A DNA stretch of 64,000 nucleotides. Origin: Muribaculaceae bacterium (GTDB lineage Bacteria > Bacteroidota > Bacteroidia > Bacteroidales > Muribaculaceae). The translations under genes and the position numbers were made by a program. Within the stretch, counting starts at the first letter, position 1. Every line of letters starts with the position of its first letter. Below the pieces are notes generated by a model. The model saw only the letters and a program-made list of their open reading frames with translations, was not told the origin of the DNA and searched no databases. The stretch lies in assembly GCA_017436845.1 (NCBI GenBank), contig JAFSCJ010000012.1, forward strand, positions 1 through 64,000, read 5' to 3'. Positions 37,226-45,469 of this stretch are shown one piece after another.

Positions 37226-37275
37226 AAACAGCGTATCCAATAGGTTGACATGTCAACCTATTGGATACGCTGTTT
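37226..37275. repeat. 50-bp perfect palindrome downstream of the HTH gene
   Basis: Positions 37226-37250 and 37251-37275 are exact inverse copies with no loop. On the minus strand the stem runs into TTTTT (partly paired), so it can act as the terminator of the HTH gene ending at 37293. A loopless 25-bp-armed palindrome may also be a protein binding site or form a cruciform. Confidence 0.7.
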
Positions 37276-37292
37276 CGGTGGGAGTAAACAAA

Positions 37293-37505
37293 TTATTTCA
37301 ATTTGTCTTCAAATTCGTTTTGATAAAAAGAGAAAAAATCATATTGAAGAATTATTGATATACGTAATAGTAAATCGGTGTCAATAGATTTTTTGTCAAG
37401 TATTTTATAAATATTGGCACGAGTGTAGGACAATTGTCGAGCGAAGGACACAATGGAAATGTCCTTTTCTTTGAGTTTAGTTTTAATTTCTTGTCCGATG
37501 TGCAT
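37293..37505 (-). CDS. Small XRE-type helix-turn-helix protein
   Basis: 70-aa single-domain DNA-binding protein. Helices of a Cro/C1-type HTH are visible from about residue 8 to 55 (SIVSFARQLSYTRANIYKILDKKSIDTDLLLRIS), ending with a tail rich in aromatic and acidic residues (YDFFSFYQNEFEDKL). It resembles a family of 'MHIG..I...L' HTH proteins common in Bacteroidales, whose targets are unknown. A long structured leader (37506-37845) precedes it and a 50-bp palindrome follows. Not part of the exported cassette. Confidence 0.7.
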   Translation of the reverse strand: MHIGQEIKTKLKEKDISIVSFARQLSYTRANIYKILDKKSIDTDLLLRISIILQYDFFSFYQNEFEDKLK

Positions 37506-37845
37506 ATTATGCCCATTTGATAAAGGCCTATAGTCTCCCCCGATTTGGCTTGATTACTTGAAAAGAAAGGCATGGGAGTCTGTATCTTTCGCTTATCCTG
37601 CATTCAGGCCTTCGCATTGCCTTTCCCAAGGATAAGCAACATCAGCCAGCCCACGCCAGGATGTATATACAGAACATCATCCTTTCGTTAAGTCAGAAAG
37701 AATGTAGATGCATTGAATAAACATCAAGCGAGACCGCTTACGTTGCCGTTTCTTCTTGGGATCAAAGTTGCGAAGTTTGAATGCAGAAGAAAACGTTAGG
37801 TAAACGTCTTTCTATATATATGTCTGCCACATAATAGTAATGTGA
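37506..37845 (-). ncRNA. Candidate structured 5' leader of the HTH gene
   Basis: About 340 nt between a promoter element at 37852-37859 and the HTH start, with no convincing coding frame. It has several stems: 37828-37832 with 37840-37844, AGGATG/CATCCT (37658-37663 with 37678-37683), the 9-bp GCTTATCCT/AGGATAAGC (37591-37599 with 37629-37637) and AGTCTCCC with GGGAGTCT (7 of 8 pairs; 37532-37539 with 37574-37581). Richer in G+C than the surrounding region. A regulatory leader, or an independent RNA, is inferred; no family recognised. Confidence 0.45.
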
Positions 37846-37851
37846 CAATTG

Positions 37852-37882
37852 CAAAGTTAAGTATTATTCTCGATAAAAAAAA
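37852..37882 (-). promoter_or_regulatory. Promoter for the HTH leader
   Basis: TAACTTTG followed by C (37852-37859) on the minus strand, with TTTT 19 nt upstream (37879-37882) in place of TTTG. Start predicted near 37845. Confidence 0.5.
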
Positions 37883-37911
37883 CGTGTATATCAAAGAGGT
37901 GTAGTTCAGAA

Positions 37912-38964
37912 TTATTTAGAAAGTTCTTTTGTGAAAAATACTAAAGTTGGATAGTGGTCGGAATAACCATTGAGGAATTTAGTGCCGGCAAATGTACGGA
38001 ATGGATATCCTTTATATTTGCCATTTTCATTTGTTAAAAAAACATAGTTTAATACTTCGTTTTTCAAATATTTTAAAGAAGACTTTCCATCAATAAAGTT
38101 TCCTGATATAATAATCTGGTCAAATAAATTCCACACTCCTCGATAAGCAAGTGTACCTATACCATTATCAAGTGTTTTCCAAAAAGGATTATAAAAACCA
38201 TGTTCCCCCACATCTTTTTTCTTTTTCTTTGCACCCAGCACTTTAGCACAAGATTTATTAAAAGGATCATCATTTAAGTCTCCCATTATGATAATACCCT
38301 GATTAGGATCGTCATTCCATAAAGAGTCGGCTATGTGTTTACTCAATGCAGCAGCAGCTTCGCGTAGTGAGCGAGAACGTTTTTCCCCTCCTGAGCGAGA
38401 AGGCCAGTGATTTACTATAACCGAAACTTTTTCACCTGCTAGCAGTCCGGTAACACACATTTGGTCGCGAGTACGAAAATCGGGGTTTTCTTTAATATCT
38501 AGATAGTGATTAGTAACGTTTAAAACTTGAAAATATAGAGGGTTATAAAGAAGTCCCACATCAATTCCACGACGATCGGGAGAATCATGATGCACTATTT
38601 GCAATTGCCATTTTTTGATGTGTTTATTATTTACTAAATCTTCAAGTACTGATTTATTTTCAATTTCAGATACACCTATAATTGCCGGACCCATTGGAAT
38701 GGTTTTGCTTGCCATCTTTGAAATAGCATAAGCCATATTATCTATTTTAGACCAATATTTTTTACTATCCCATTTTTTAGGTCCGTTGGGTGAAAATTCA
38801 AGGTCATATTTACCGTTATTATTTATAGTATCAAACAAATTTTCGAGGTTGTAAAAAGCTGCACCCAAGACTAATATTTCTTTTTTCTTTGTTTGTTCAT
38901 TTTGAGCAATTACTGAAAAAGCAAGTATTATCAACGCAAAAGATAAAATTATTATACGTTTCAT
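37912..38964 (-). CDS. Exported endonuclease/exonuclease/phosphatase family protein
   Basis: 350 aa with a signal peptide (MKRIIILSFALIILAFSVIAQ). The EEP fold is recognisable: FYNLENLFDTINN near 37-49, IGVSEIENKSVLEDL (catalytic Glu), HHDSPDRRGIDVGLLYNP (Asp/Arg block), VNHWPSRSGGE, MGDLNDDPFN (Asp-x-Asn) and the C-terminal SDHYPTL. These residues bind metal and act on phosphodiesters or phosphates. Exported, so the substrate may be extracellular nucleic acid or phospholipid; it is not determined. Confidence 0.85.
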   Translation of the reverse strand: MKRIIILSFALIILAFSVIAQNEQTKKKEILVLGAAFYNLENLFDTINNNGKYDLEFSPNGPKKWDSKKYWSKIDNMAYAISKMASKTIPMGPAIIGVSEIENKSVLEDLVNNKHIKKWQLQIVHHDSPDRRGIDVGLLYNPLYFQVLNVTNHYLDIKENPDFRTRDQMCVTGLLAGEKVSVIVNHWPSRSGGEKRSRSLREAAAALSKHIADSLWNDDPNQGIIIMGDLNDDPFNKSCAKVLGAKKKKKDVGEHGFYNPFWKTLDNGIGTLAYRGVWNLFDQIIISGNFIDGKSSLKYLKNEVLNYVFLTNENGKYKGYPFRTFAGTKFLNGYSDHYPTLVFFTKELSK

Positions 38965-39150
38965 AATAGTATTTGGGTTTAGTTATTATTTCTATAAACA
39001 ATATTGCAGTAAAATTAGTCATAATATTTACAATATCTATCTTTAAATCGCAAAAAAATAATATTACAATCTCATATTAATAATGTGTAATAGATGAAAT
39101 TTAGGAGAAAAATGTGAGGAGTTTTCTGCTGTTTTAGCAAGAATTTATAC

Positions 39151-39158
39151 TAACTTTG
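39151..39158 (+). promoter_or_regulatory. Promoter -7 element of yqeY-serS
   Basis: TAACTTTG followed by C matches TAnnTTTGY and lies 26 nt before the YqeY start at 39185. The -33 element is not well matched. The 220-bp gap from 38965 otherwise shows nothing coding. Confidence 0.5.
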
Positions 39159-39184
39159 CAGTCAATATATTAAGAAGTGAAATT

Positions 39185-39634
39185 ATGGACCTTTTTGAAA
39201 AAATAAGTGCCGATATTAAATCGGCTATGTTGGCTAAAGACAAAGTGCGTCTTGAAACATTGCGTGGTATCAAAAAAGAATTTCTTGAAGCTAAAACAGC
39301 TAAAGGTGGTGATGGAACATTGAGCGATGATGTTGCCACTAAAATTCTTGTTAAAATGGTGAAACAACGCAAGGAGAGCGCAAGTATATATGCTTCTCAA
39401 AATCGTGCTGACCTTAGCGAAAACGAACTCGCTGAAGCTGCTGTGATTGAAGAATACCTTCCAAAACAATTGTCAGAAGAGGAATTAACTGCCGAATTGC
39501 GAAAAATCATTGCTGAGGTGGGTGCTACTTCTGCCAAGGAGATGGGCAAAGTGATGGGGGTTGCTTCAAAGGCTCTTGCCGGTCGTGCCGAAGGTAAAGC
39601 TATCTCTGCTAAAGTTAAAGAATTACTCGCTTAA
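39185..39634 (+). CDS. yqeY: GatB/YqeY domain protein
   Basis: 149-aa stand-alone YqeY protein, related to the tRNA-binding tail domain of the amidotransferase GatB. Family landmarks: LETLRGIKKEFLEAK near 20-34, KMVKQRKESASIY near 58-70, and the late EMGKVMGVASKALAGRAEGKAIS block (shown as EMGKVMGVAS and GRAEGKAIS). Its cellular role is uncertain; a tRNA-linked one is supported by the adjacent serS 13 nt downstream. Confidence 0.88.
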   Translation: MDLFEKISADIKSAMLAKDKVRLETLRGIKKEFLEAKTAKGGDGTLSDDVATKILVKMVKQRKESASIYASQNRADLSENELAEAAVIEEYLPKQLSEEELTAELRKIIAEVGATSAKEMGKVMGVASKALAGRAEGKAISAKVKELLA

Positions 39635-39647
39635 ATCAGAATAACAA

Positions 39648-40919
39648 ATGCTTACAATACAACAAATAAAAGAAGATCCCTCATTTATAGTAAAAAGACT
39701 TGCAGTAAAGGGATTTGATGCTGCTGAACTCATTGATAAAATTCTTCTTCTTGATGGTCAACGTCGTGAGTTGCAACTCAATAACGACAATCAAGGTGCT
39801 GAATTGAAAAAATATGCTGCTGAAATCGGTGCTTTGATGAAGCAAGGCAAGAAAGAGGAAGCTGAAGGAGCTAAAGCTAAAGTTGCTGCTTTGAAAGAAG
39901 AGCAAAAAACTATTGCTGAAAAACTCGATGCTACTGAAATTGAGATGCGCGACATCTTGTTGTCTATCCCAAATATCCCATGTGACATGGTGCCGGAAGG
40001 ACGCACAGCTGAGGATAACGTAGTAGAAAAAACAGGTGGTGAAATGCCGGTACTTGGCGAAGATGCTCTTCCTCATTGGGATTTGGCAAAGAAATATAAC
40101 CTTATAGATTTTGACCTTGGTGTTAAAATTACCGGAGCCGGTTTCCCTGTATATGTGGGTAAAGGTGCGCGTTTGCAACGTGCGTTAATACAATTTTTCC
40201 TTGACGAAGCAGGAAAAGCAGGATATCTTGAAGTACAACCTCCCTATGTAGTAAACGAAGCATCAGGATATGGCACAGGTCAGCTACCCGACAAAGAGGG
40301 ACAAATGTACCATTGCCAATTGGATAACTTATATCTTATCCCTACGGCAGAAGTTCCTGTTACAAACATCTATCGTGATGTAATTCTCAATGATAATCAA
40401 CTACCTGTTAAGAATTGTGCTTATTCAGCATGTTTCCGTCGCGAAGCAGGAAGCTATGGTAAAGATGTACGCGGATTAAATCGTTTGCACCAATTTGACA
40501 AAGTGGAAATTGTGCGCATCGAAAAGCCTGAAAACTCTTATGCAGCACTTGAAGAAATGAAAGATCATGTTCAAGGATTGCTTGAAAAACTTGGTTTGCC
40601 TTGGCACATTCTTCGTCTTTGTGGTGGTGATATGAGCTTCACATCAGCTATTACATTTGACTTTGAAGTATATTCGGCAGCACAAAAACGTTGGTTGGAA
40701 GTTTCATCGGTATCTAACTTTGAAACATATCAAGCTAATCGCCTCAAATGCCGTTATCGTGCAGAGGATAAGAAAACACGCCTATGCCACACACTCAATG
40801 GCTCGGCACTTGCATTGCCACGCATCATGGCAGCATTGCTTGAAAATAATCAAACACCTGAAGGCATCGTTGTTCCGGAATGTCTTCGTCGCTACACCGG
40901 CTTCGACATCATCGACTAA
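39648..40919 (+). CDS. serS: Seryl-tRNA synthetase
   Basis: Class II synthetase of 423 aa, the usual length. An N-terminal coiled-coil tRNA-binding arm spans about 30-105 (NDNQGAELKKYAAEIG and ALKEEQKTIAEKL), followed by the catalytic core with motif 2 (CFRREAGSYGKDVRGLNRLHQF) and motif 3 (LNGSALALPRIMAALLE). Both are given by key residues: FRREAG and GSALALPR. A strong terminator follows. Confidence 0.96.
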   Translation: MLTIQQIKEDPSFIVKRLAVKGFDAAELIDKILLLDGQRRELQLNNDNQGAELKKYAAEIGALMKQGKKEEAEGAKAKVAALKEEQKTIAEKLDATEIEMRDILLSIPNIPCDMVPEGRTAEDNVVEKTGGEMPVLGEDALPHWDLAKKYNLIDFDLGVKITGAGFPVYVGKGARLQRALIQFFLDEAGKAGYLEVQPPYVVNEASGYGTGQLPDKEGQMYHCQLDNLYLIPTAEVPVTNIYRDVILNDNQLPVKNCAYSACFRREAGSYGKDVRGLNRLHQFDKVEIVRIEKPENSYAALEEMKDHVQGLLEKLGLPWHILRLCGGDMSFTSAITFDFEVYSAAQKRWLEVSSVSNFETYQANRLKCRYRAEDKKTRLCHTLNGSALALPRIMAALLENNQTPEGIVVPECLRRYTGFDIID

Positions 40920-40940
40920 TCGTATAAATATAATGATAGC

Positions 40941-40968
40941 AAAATGGCACTTCAAGAAGTGCCATTTT
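40941..40968 (+). terminator. serS terminator
   Basis: A 13-bp stem, AAAATGGCACTTC with GAAGTGCCATTTT, and a two-base AA loop, followed by T's. A near-perfect intrinsic terminator. Confidence 0.85.
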
Positions 40969-40981
40969 TGTTATCTTTACA

Positions 40982-41032
40982 GCATTACGAAACTTTCGTA
41001 ACGTAAATCTCGTAATGCATATTTTTTTTTAA
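40982..41032 (+). terminator. Second hairpin with a long T-run after serS
   Basis: GCATTACGA (40982-40990) pairs with TCGTAATGC (41010-41018); an inner ACGAAA/TTTCGT stem is an alternative. An almost uninterrupted T run (41022-41032) follows. It could be a back-up terminator for serS or the end of a very short RNA. Confidence 0.6.
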
Positions 41033-41074
41033 TAGTGTCCGATAAAACGGAAGGTTAAGATAGCAATGGAATAA

Positions 41075-41102
41075 AAAAGGTGAGCCGTTTAGCTCACCTT
41101 TT
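41075..41102 (-). terminator. panB terminator
   Basis: AAAAGGTGAGC (41075-41085) with GCTCACCTTTT (41092-41102), six-base loop. On the minus strand the stem ends in T's, and panB ends at 41124 in this direction. Confidence 0.8.
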
Positions 41103-41123
41103 AGTCTTATATATAATAATGTA

Positions 41124-41942
41124 TTAGTATTGTTCTTTTTCGTTGGGAAAGTCGCAAGTTTTGACATCGTCGATGTAGTGAGCTACAGCATCGTTGATGA
41201 TAGTAGCAAGGTCGGCATAACGGCGAAGGAAACGAGGTGAGAACCCTTTGTTGATGCCAAGCATGTCGTGCATCACAAGCACTTGACCATCAACACCACC
41301 ACCGGCACCGATACCAATGATGGGTACTGACACCATTTGAGCAACTTTAGTAGCGAGGTCGGCAGGGATTTTTTCAAGAACGATAGCAAAACAGCCTATT
41401 TCTTCGAGCATTTTAGCATCTTCGATGAGTTTTTGTGCTTCGGCTTCCTCTTTGGCACGAACAGCATATGTGCCAAATTTATTTATTGATTGAGGAGTCA
41501 ATCCGAGGTGTCCCATGACAGGAATACCGGCACTTAACACACGTTCGATAGATTCGCGAATTTCAGCGCCCCCTTCCATTTTTACAGCTTCGGCGTGGCT
41601 TTCTTTCATGATGCGTATTGCCGATGCGAGAGCTTCTTTAGAGTTTCCTTGGTAGGAGCCAAAAGGCAAGTCACACACCACCAATGCACGATTAACACCT
41701 TTGATTACCGATTTTGCATGGTAAATCATTTGGTCGAGAGTGATGGGAAGTGTGGTTATATTTCCTGCCATAACATTTGAGGCGGAGTCACCAACGAGGA
41801 TTACGTCCATGCCGGCTTCGTCAATGAGTTTCGCCATAGAGTAGTCATAGGCGGTGAGCATTGCTATCTTTTCGCCACGCATTTTCATTTCGGTGAGACG
41901 GCGTGTTGTTACCTTTCTTTGGTCTTCAGTGTAAGTTGACAT
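41124..41942 (-). CDS. panB: Ketopantoate hydroxymethyltransferase
   Basis: First committed step of pantothenate and CoA synthesis, adding a hydroxymethyl group to ketoisovalerate from methylene-THF. 272 aa with the start at MSTYTEDQ; an in-frame ATG 42 nt upstream adds non-family residues. Motifs: [26 protein letters not shown] (two blocks: AYDYSMAKL and DVILVGDS), [15 protein letters not shown], and [14 protein letters not shown]. Magnesium ligands are within these blocks. Other pan genes are not adjacent. Confidence 0.93.
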   Translation of the reverse strand: MSTYTEDQRKVTTRRLTEMKMRGEKIAMLTAYDYSMAKLIDEAGMDVILVGDSASNVMAGNITTLPITLDQMIYHAKSVIKGVNRALVVCDLPFGSYQGNSKEALASAIRIMKESHAEAVKMEGGAEIRESIERVLSAGIPVMGHLGLTPQSINKFGTYAVRAKEEAEAQKLIEDAKMLEEIGCFAIVLEKIPADLATKVAQMVSVPIIGIGAGGGVDGQVLVMHDMLGINKGFSPRFLRRYADLATIINDAVAHYIDDVKTCDFPNEKEQY

Positions 41943-41973
41943 AATCAAAATAGATTTATAAAATATATCGCTA

Positions 41974-41981
41974 CAAAGGTA
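41974..41981 (-). promoter_or_regulatory. Promoter -7 element of panB
   Basis: TACCTTTG on the minus strand, 31 nt before the panB start at 41942; a TTTG lies 22 nt further upstream (42004-42007). It lies within the long upstream frame, which supports the 41942 start. Confidence 0.55.
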
Positions 41982-42093
41982 CAATTTATTCCTATATAAA
42001 TTCCAAAAAATGAGTGGGATAATATTGCGTAATATTTGGAAAAATCGCTGAAAATAGCGAATATTGCAGTAGTTTTATAAATCACTTGAAAAT

Positions 42094-42747
42094 ATGAAAG
42101 TAGTAAACTTTGCCGAAACACCATCATTGGTGAATCAGTTCATGATGGAGTTGCGAGATGAAAACATACAAAAAGATATGTTGCGATTTCGTCGCAATCT
42201 CGAGCGCATAGGTGAGATTATGGCCTATGAAATAAGTCGCACAATCAGTTATGAGACTATCGATGTAATGACTCCTCTTGATGAGGCAAAGTGTCAAGTG
42301 ATAGGGGATAATATCGTTCTTGGAACTATTTTTCGCGCCGGAGTTCCGTTTCATCAAGGATTTTTGAACTATTTTGACCATGCTGAAAATGCGTTTGTAT
42401 CGGCTTATCGCAAATATAAAGATGCTGATAACTTTGATGTGCACATTGAGTACCTTGCCTCTCCATGCATCGAGGGGAAAACATTGATAATTGCCGACCC
42501 CATGTTGGCAACCGGAGCATCTATGGAGCTATCTTATCGTGCATTGTTGACAAAAGGCACTCCAAAACATATCCACATTGCATCGGTTATTGCATCAAAA
42601 CAAGCTGTTGATTATGTAAAAGGAGTATTTCCGGCAGAGAAAACCACCCTTTGGGTTGGAGCTATTGATGATGAGCTAAATTCTCATAGCTATATTGTAC
42701 CCGGTCTTGGTGATGCCGGCGACCTTGCCTACGGCACTAAGGAATAA
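42094..42747 (+). CDS. upp: Uracil phosphoribosyltransferase
   Basis: Salvages uracil to UMP with PRPP. 217 aa, with the PRPP-binding loop LIIADPMLATGASM near residues 131-144 and GLGDAGDLAYGT near the end. Conserved IFRAGVPFHQGF near 79-90 contacts the base. Convergent with the PPTase gene that ends 2 nt away. Confidence 0.92.
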   Translation: MKVVNFAETPSLVNQFMMELRDENIQKDMLRFRRNLERIGEIMAYEISRTISYETIDVMTPLDEAKCQVIGDNIVLGTIFRAGVPFHQGFLNYFDHAENAFVSAYRKYKDADNFDVHIEYLASPCIEGKTLIIADPMLATGASMELSYRALLTKGTPKHIHIASVIASKQAVDYVKGVFPAEKTTLWVGAIDDELNSHSYIVPGLGDAGDLAYGTKE

Positions 42748-42748
42748 A

Positions 42749-43354
42749 TCAGCAGGGGATGGCGAGGGTTAGAGTGAACTCGCTTGAGGCTGTTGTAAAA
42801 AGGCTGAATTGTCTGTCTCCATCAGGGAGATGGACAATTGCTTTATTATCAATATTGTTTAGGGGCAGATTGATGTCGCGAGCGAAGTCAAGCCCCGGAC
42901 AACCAGAGGCTTTATAGATTGCCTCTTTGCAAGTCCATGCCATAAGTAAGTCGGCAGCAGAGGAGTAGTGGTCCATCTCTGCTTGCGACAAGAATTTTGT
43001 TTTGACTTTTAGCAGTGTATTTCTCCAGCGTTCAATATCCACGCCTATTTTTTTATTGGGATGAGAAGCGACGATTGCCATCCCTTTGCAATGCGAGATA
43101 GAGATGTTGAGGTCGCAACCAATCAGTTGTGGAGAGCCGTCGGCATTGTGAGAAAGGGAAACGTTTTCTCCAAATGCATTGCGAATGAGAGCTCGCGTTG
43201 TGAGAATTTCAGCTCGTCGGGAGTCTGATTTCACTTCAGCAATAGCTGTAAGATCTTCTTCGGTTGCGTTTTCAATGAGAGAGGTTATATCTTCGGCTAT
43301 TCTTTGATGGTATATCTCAACACCATCAAGGGCAATATCTATTTTATCGAGCAT
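42749..43354 (-). CDS. 4'-phosphopantetheinyl transferase superfamily protein
   Basis: 201-aa Sfp/AcpT-type enzyme that moves phosphopantetheine from CoA to an acyl- or peptidyl-carrier protein. Visible: ISISHCKGMAIVASHPNKKIGVDIERWR (split, key residues H, and GVDIE), then WTCKEAIYKASG with metal and substrate Glu/Lys residues. It overlaps gldD by 11 nt, so it is part of the gldE-gldD unit. The target carrier is unknown. Confidence 0.85.
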   Translation of the reverse strand: MLDKIDIALDGVEIYHQRIAEDITSLIENATEEDLTAIAEVKSDSRRAEILTTRALIRNAFGENVSLSHNADGSPQLIGCDLNISISHCKGMAIVASHPNKKIGVDIERWRNTLLKVKTKFLSQAEMDHYSSAADLLMAWTCKEAIYKASGCPGLDFARDINLPLNNIDNKAIVHLPDGDRQFSLFTTASSEFTLTLAIPC

Positions 43355-43973
43355 CGTTATTTAAATTTTTGATGGTGTGAAAAAGATCATTGTTTACCGC
43401 TTTCAAAATGGGCGATATTGAGTCGGTAGAGATATTGGTTGTCTCATTGAAACAAAATGCTCCTGAAATAACCCATGACAAATTGTTGGTAGCAATAAAT
43501 TGCAATGGCGTAACCACGCTTGTGGGAGTAGAAATGATTTTAGCTATCACTCCCGATGGAGTGTTCATTTCGGTCATTTCAGAGGTTAAAGAGCCAATAT
43601 TTAATGATATGCGTTCAATGCGATTGTCTATAACATCATCAATAGTTGATGATGTAACGGGTGTATAGGTATAATAAAGAGTCGCATTGTATTTGGGATA
43701 AAAAACATTTATCCATTTGCTTCCATCGTTTGTGTTATTGGAGCTATCTTCAGAAGCAATTGCTTCGGCGTTAATCTCAAAATTAACAGGGAGCAAAGAA
43801 GACTTCACATATACTGTATCACAAAGATTTACACGAGGATAGGCCGTGCGACGAGGAATAGGGTTTTCCTTGTTGGTACATTCACTCAAAGAGAATGATA
43901 TAACCCCGGCAATAATCCAAATAGGAATCATTGCAAAGAACGCTGTCAGCGTTGAGTGGCTTTTCTTACTCAT
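43344..43973 (-). CDS. gldD: GldD-like lipoprotein
   Basis: 209 aa. An N-terminal hydrophobic segment (about 9-30) ends at C32 (LSEC), a plausible lipoprotein signal. GldD features: RRTAYPRVNL near 41-50, WINVFYPKYNATLYYTYTP near 87-105, and late VTPLQFIATNNLSWVISGAFCF. GldD is required for gliding and type IX secretion in flavobacteria, but homologues also persist in non-gliding Bacteroidetes. It overlaps gldE (ATGA) and the PPTase gene, so the three are coupled. Confidence 0.8.
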   Translation of the reverse strand: MSKKSHSTLTAFFAMIPIWIIAGVISFSLSECTNKENPIPRRTAYPRVNLCDTVYVKSSLLPVNFEINAEAIASEDSSNNTNDGSKWINVFYPKYNATLYYTYTPVTSSTIDDVIDNRIERISLNIGSLTSEMTEMNTPSGVIAKIISTPTSVVTPLQFIATNNLSWVISGAFCFNETTNISTDSISPILKAVNNDLFHTIKNLNNDAR

Positions 43974-45265
43974 GAATTTTGTGCTTCAGGCATCACCATT
44001 ACTCTGACACTTGCGATGCGGTGATTGATAATGTCTAAAATCAAAAAGCGGCAACGCCCATAAACGAGAGGTTCTTTTTCTTTAGGGAAATCTCCTTTTA
44101 TGGCAAGGAGCATTCCGGCAAGAGTTTCAGCATCCTCAGTAACACTTTCATAATCATCTTCGTTGAGTTCGGTAACTCGGAAGAAGTCTGTTAGCAGAGT
44201 TTTACCTTCAAATATAAAAGTGTTATCCGGGAGTTTTTTGTAGGTCTTTTTGTCGTCGTCATACTCGTCATCGATGTCCCCAACAATCTCTTCGAGAACA
44301 TCTTCAAGAGTAACAATCCCTTGAGTGCCACCAAATTCATCAATCACAATAGCCATGTGGTTTTTGAGTTTGCGGAAATCTTCAAGCAGGTCATCAATCA
44401 TGCGAGATTCCGGCACAAAATAGGTCTCACGAATGAGAGATTGCCATTTAAAATTGTCGGTGGCTTGTCCTACATATGGCAACAAGTCGCGGCTATATAG
44501 TACACCTTTGATATTATCTTGTGAGCCTTCATAAACTGGCAATCGAGAGTAACCACTTGAGAGTACGATTTCCATCACTTCATCAAACGTGGAATTGATT
44601 TCAATGTCGGTAATATCAACTCTCGGTGTCATGATTTCTGATGCTGTGATATCTCCAAATTTCAAGATGCCTTGGAGCATCTCTTTGTCATCATCGGTGT
44701 TCACGTCGGTAATTTCAAGTGCGCGACTAAGCTCGTCAGTTGAAAGATTTGCAACTTTTTTAGTTACAACACGTTTCACGATAGAAGAACTTCGTTCAAG
44801 CATTGATGACAAAGGGTAGAATAATTTCAGCGCAAATCCTATCCCTCCTGATGCGAATTTCGCCCAATTAAGAGGATTGCTGTTGGCGTATAGTTTAGGC
44901 AATATTTCTCCGAAAAGAAGGATGAGGAATGTCAATAGTACTGTTTGCAAAATAAAACTAAGTACTTCTGGCATATTCCCAAAAATAGGACCTAAAGCAT
45001 AGTTACAAAGAATAACAATAGTAACGTTTACTAAGTTATTTGCAATGAGAATAGTCGCCAATAGGCGCTCTGGATAGTCAAGGAAATAGCGAATTTTTTC
45101 TCCTTTTGGAGTATCGTCTAATTCGTCTAATTGTGAGGGGGTTAACGAGAAATAAGCAATCTCACTTCCTGAGATAAAACCGGACATCAAAAGGGCTATG
45201 CCGGCACATACTAAAGCTATAATATCGCTAAAGCCAAAATTAATGTTTGCAGTCGCCATAATCAT
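43970..45265 (-). CDS. gldE: GldE-like CNNM/CBS/CorC membrane protein
   Basis: 431 aa from the ATG at 45265; the frame is open further to a TTG at 45307, but no support for that start is seen. Order: CNNM/DUF21 transmembrane domain (about 5-185, several helices), two CBS domains (about 200-325, EIMTPRVDITDI and FRKLKNHMAIVIDEFGG) and a C-terminal CorC_HlyC domain. GldE is the gliding-associated paralogue of the haemolysin-like family, and its coupling to gldD supports this. A related gene lies at 62511-63785. A leader terminator (45329-45351) precedes it. Confidence 0.8.
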   Translation of the reverse strand: MIMATANINFGFSDIIALVCAGIALLMSGFISGSEIAYFSLTPSQLDELDDTPKGEKIRYFLDYPERLLATILIANNLVNVTIVILCNYALGPIFGNMPEVLSFILQTVLLTFLILLFGEILPKLYANSNPLNWAKFASGGIGFALKLFYPLSSMLERSSSIVKRVVTKKVANLSTDELSRALEITDVNTDDDKEMLQGILKFGDITASEIMTPRVDITDIEINSTFDEVMEIVLSSGYSRLPVYEGSQDNIKGVLYSRDLLPYVGQATDNFKWQSLIRETYFVPESRMIDDLLEDFRKLKNHMAIVIDEFGGTQGIVTLEDVLEEIVGDIDDEYDDDKKTYKKLPDNTFIFEGKTLLTDFFRVTELNEDDYESVTEDAETLAGMLLAIKGDFPKEKEPLVYGRCRFLILDIINHRIASVRVMVMPEAQNS

Positions 45266-45328
45266 GCCGAATAATGGCGACGTGGCTGGTAAAGGGTCTA
45301 TATCCAAAACAGGTATAATTAGTTAAAC

Positions 45329-45376
45329 AAAAAAGCGGATTTTATTCCGCTGTGGAATTTCCACAATGCAAAATTA
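45329..45376 (-). promoter_or_regulatory. Short leader with promoter and terminator upstream of gldE
   Basis: On the minus strand, TAATTTTG (45369-45376) is a -7 match. About 10 nt later comes a TGTGGAAATTCCACA self-complementary hairpin (45351-45365), then AGCGGA/TCCGCT (45346-45351 with 45334-45339) followed by six U's. A promoter only about 35 nt before an intrinsic terminator suggests attenuation of gldE-gldD-PPTase or a tiny RNA. Confidence 0.5.
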
Positions 45377-45439
45377 AGCAAACTTTCTCAATTTCACTAC
45401 TTTTACACTGAAAATAGTAAAGCGAGAGGATTTATTTAG

Positions 45440-45447
45440 TAAATTTG
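45440..45447 (+). promoter_or_regulatory. Promoter -7 element of the sirtuin gene
   Basis: TAAATTTG matches TAnnTTTG and lies 22 nt before the ATG at 45470. No clear -33 element. Confidence 0.4.
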
Positions 45448-45469
45448 AGGGATTAAAATTTACGCTGAT

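Noticed and set aside
37352..37603. 83-codon minus frame overlapping the HTH gene
   Set aside because: It is another frame through the HTH gene and its leader; it carries no recognisable motif and the leader is better explained by RNA stems.
22130..39000. Horizontally acquired island
   Set aside because: Low G+C also affects leuS, nadA and rdgB, there are no integrase or tRNA borders, and genes are Bacteroidetes-typical.
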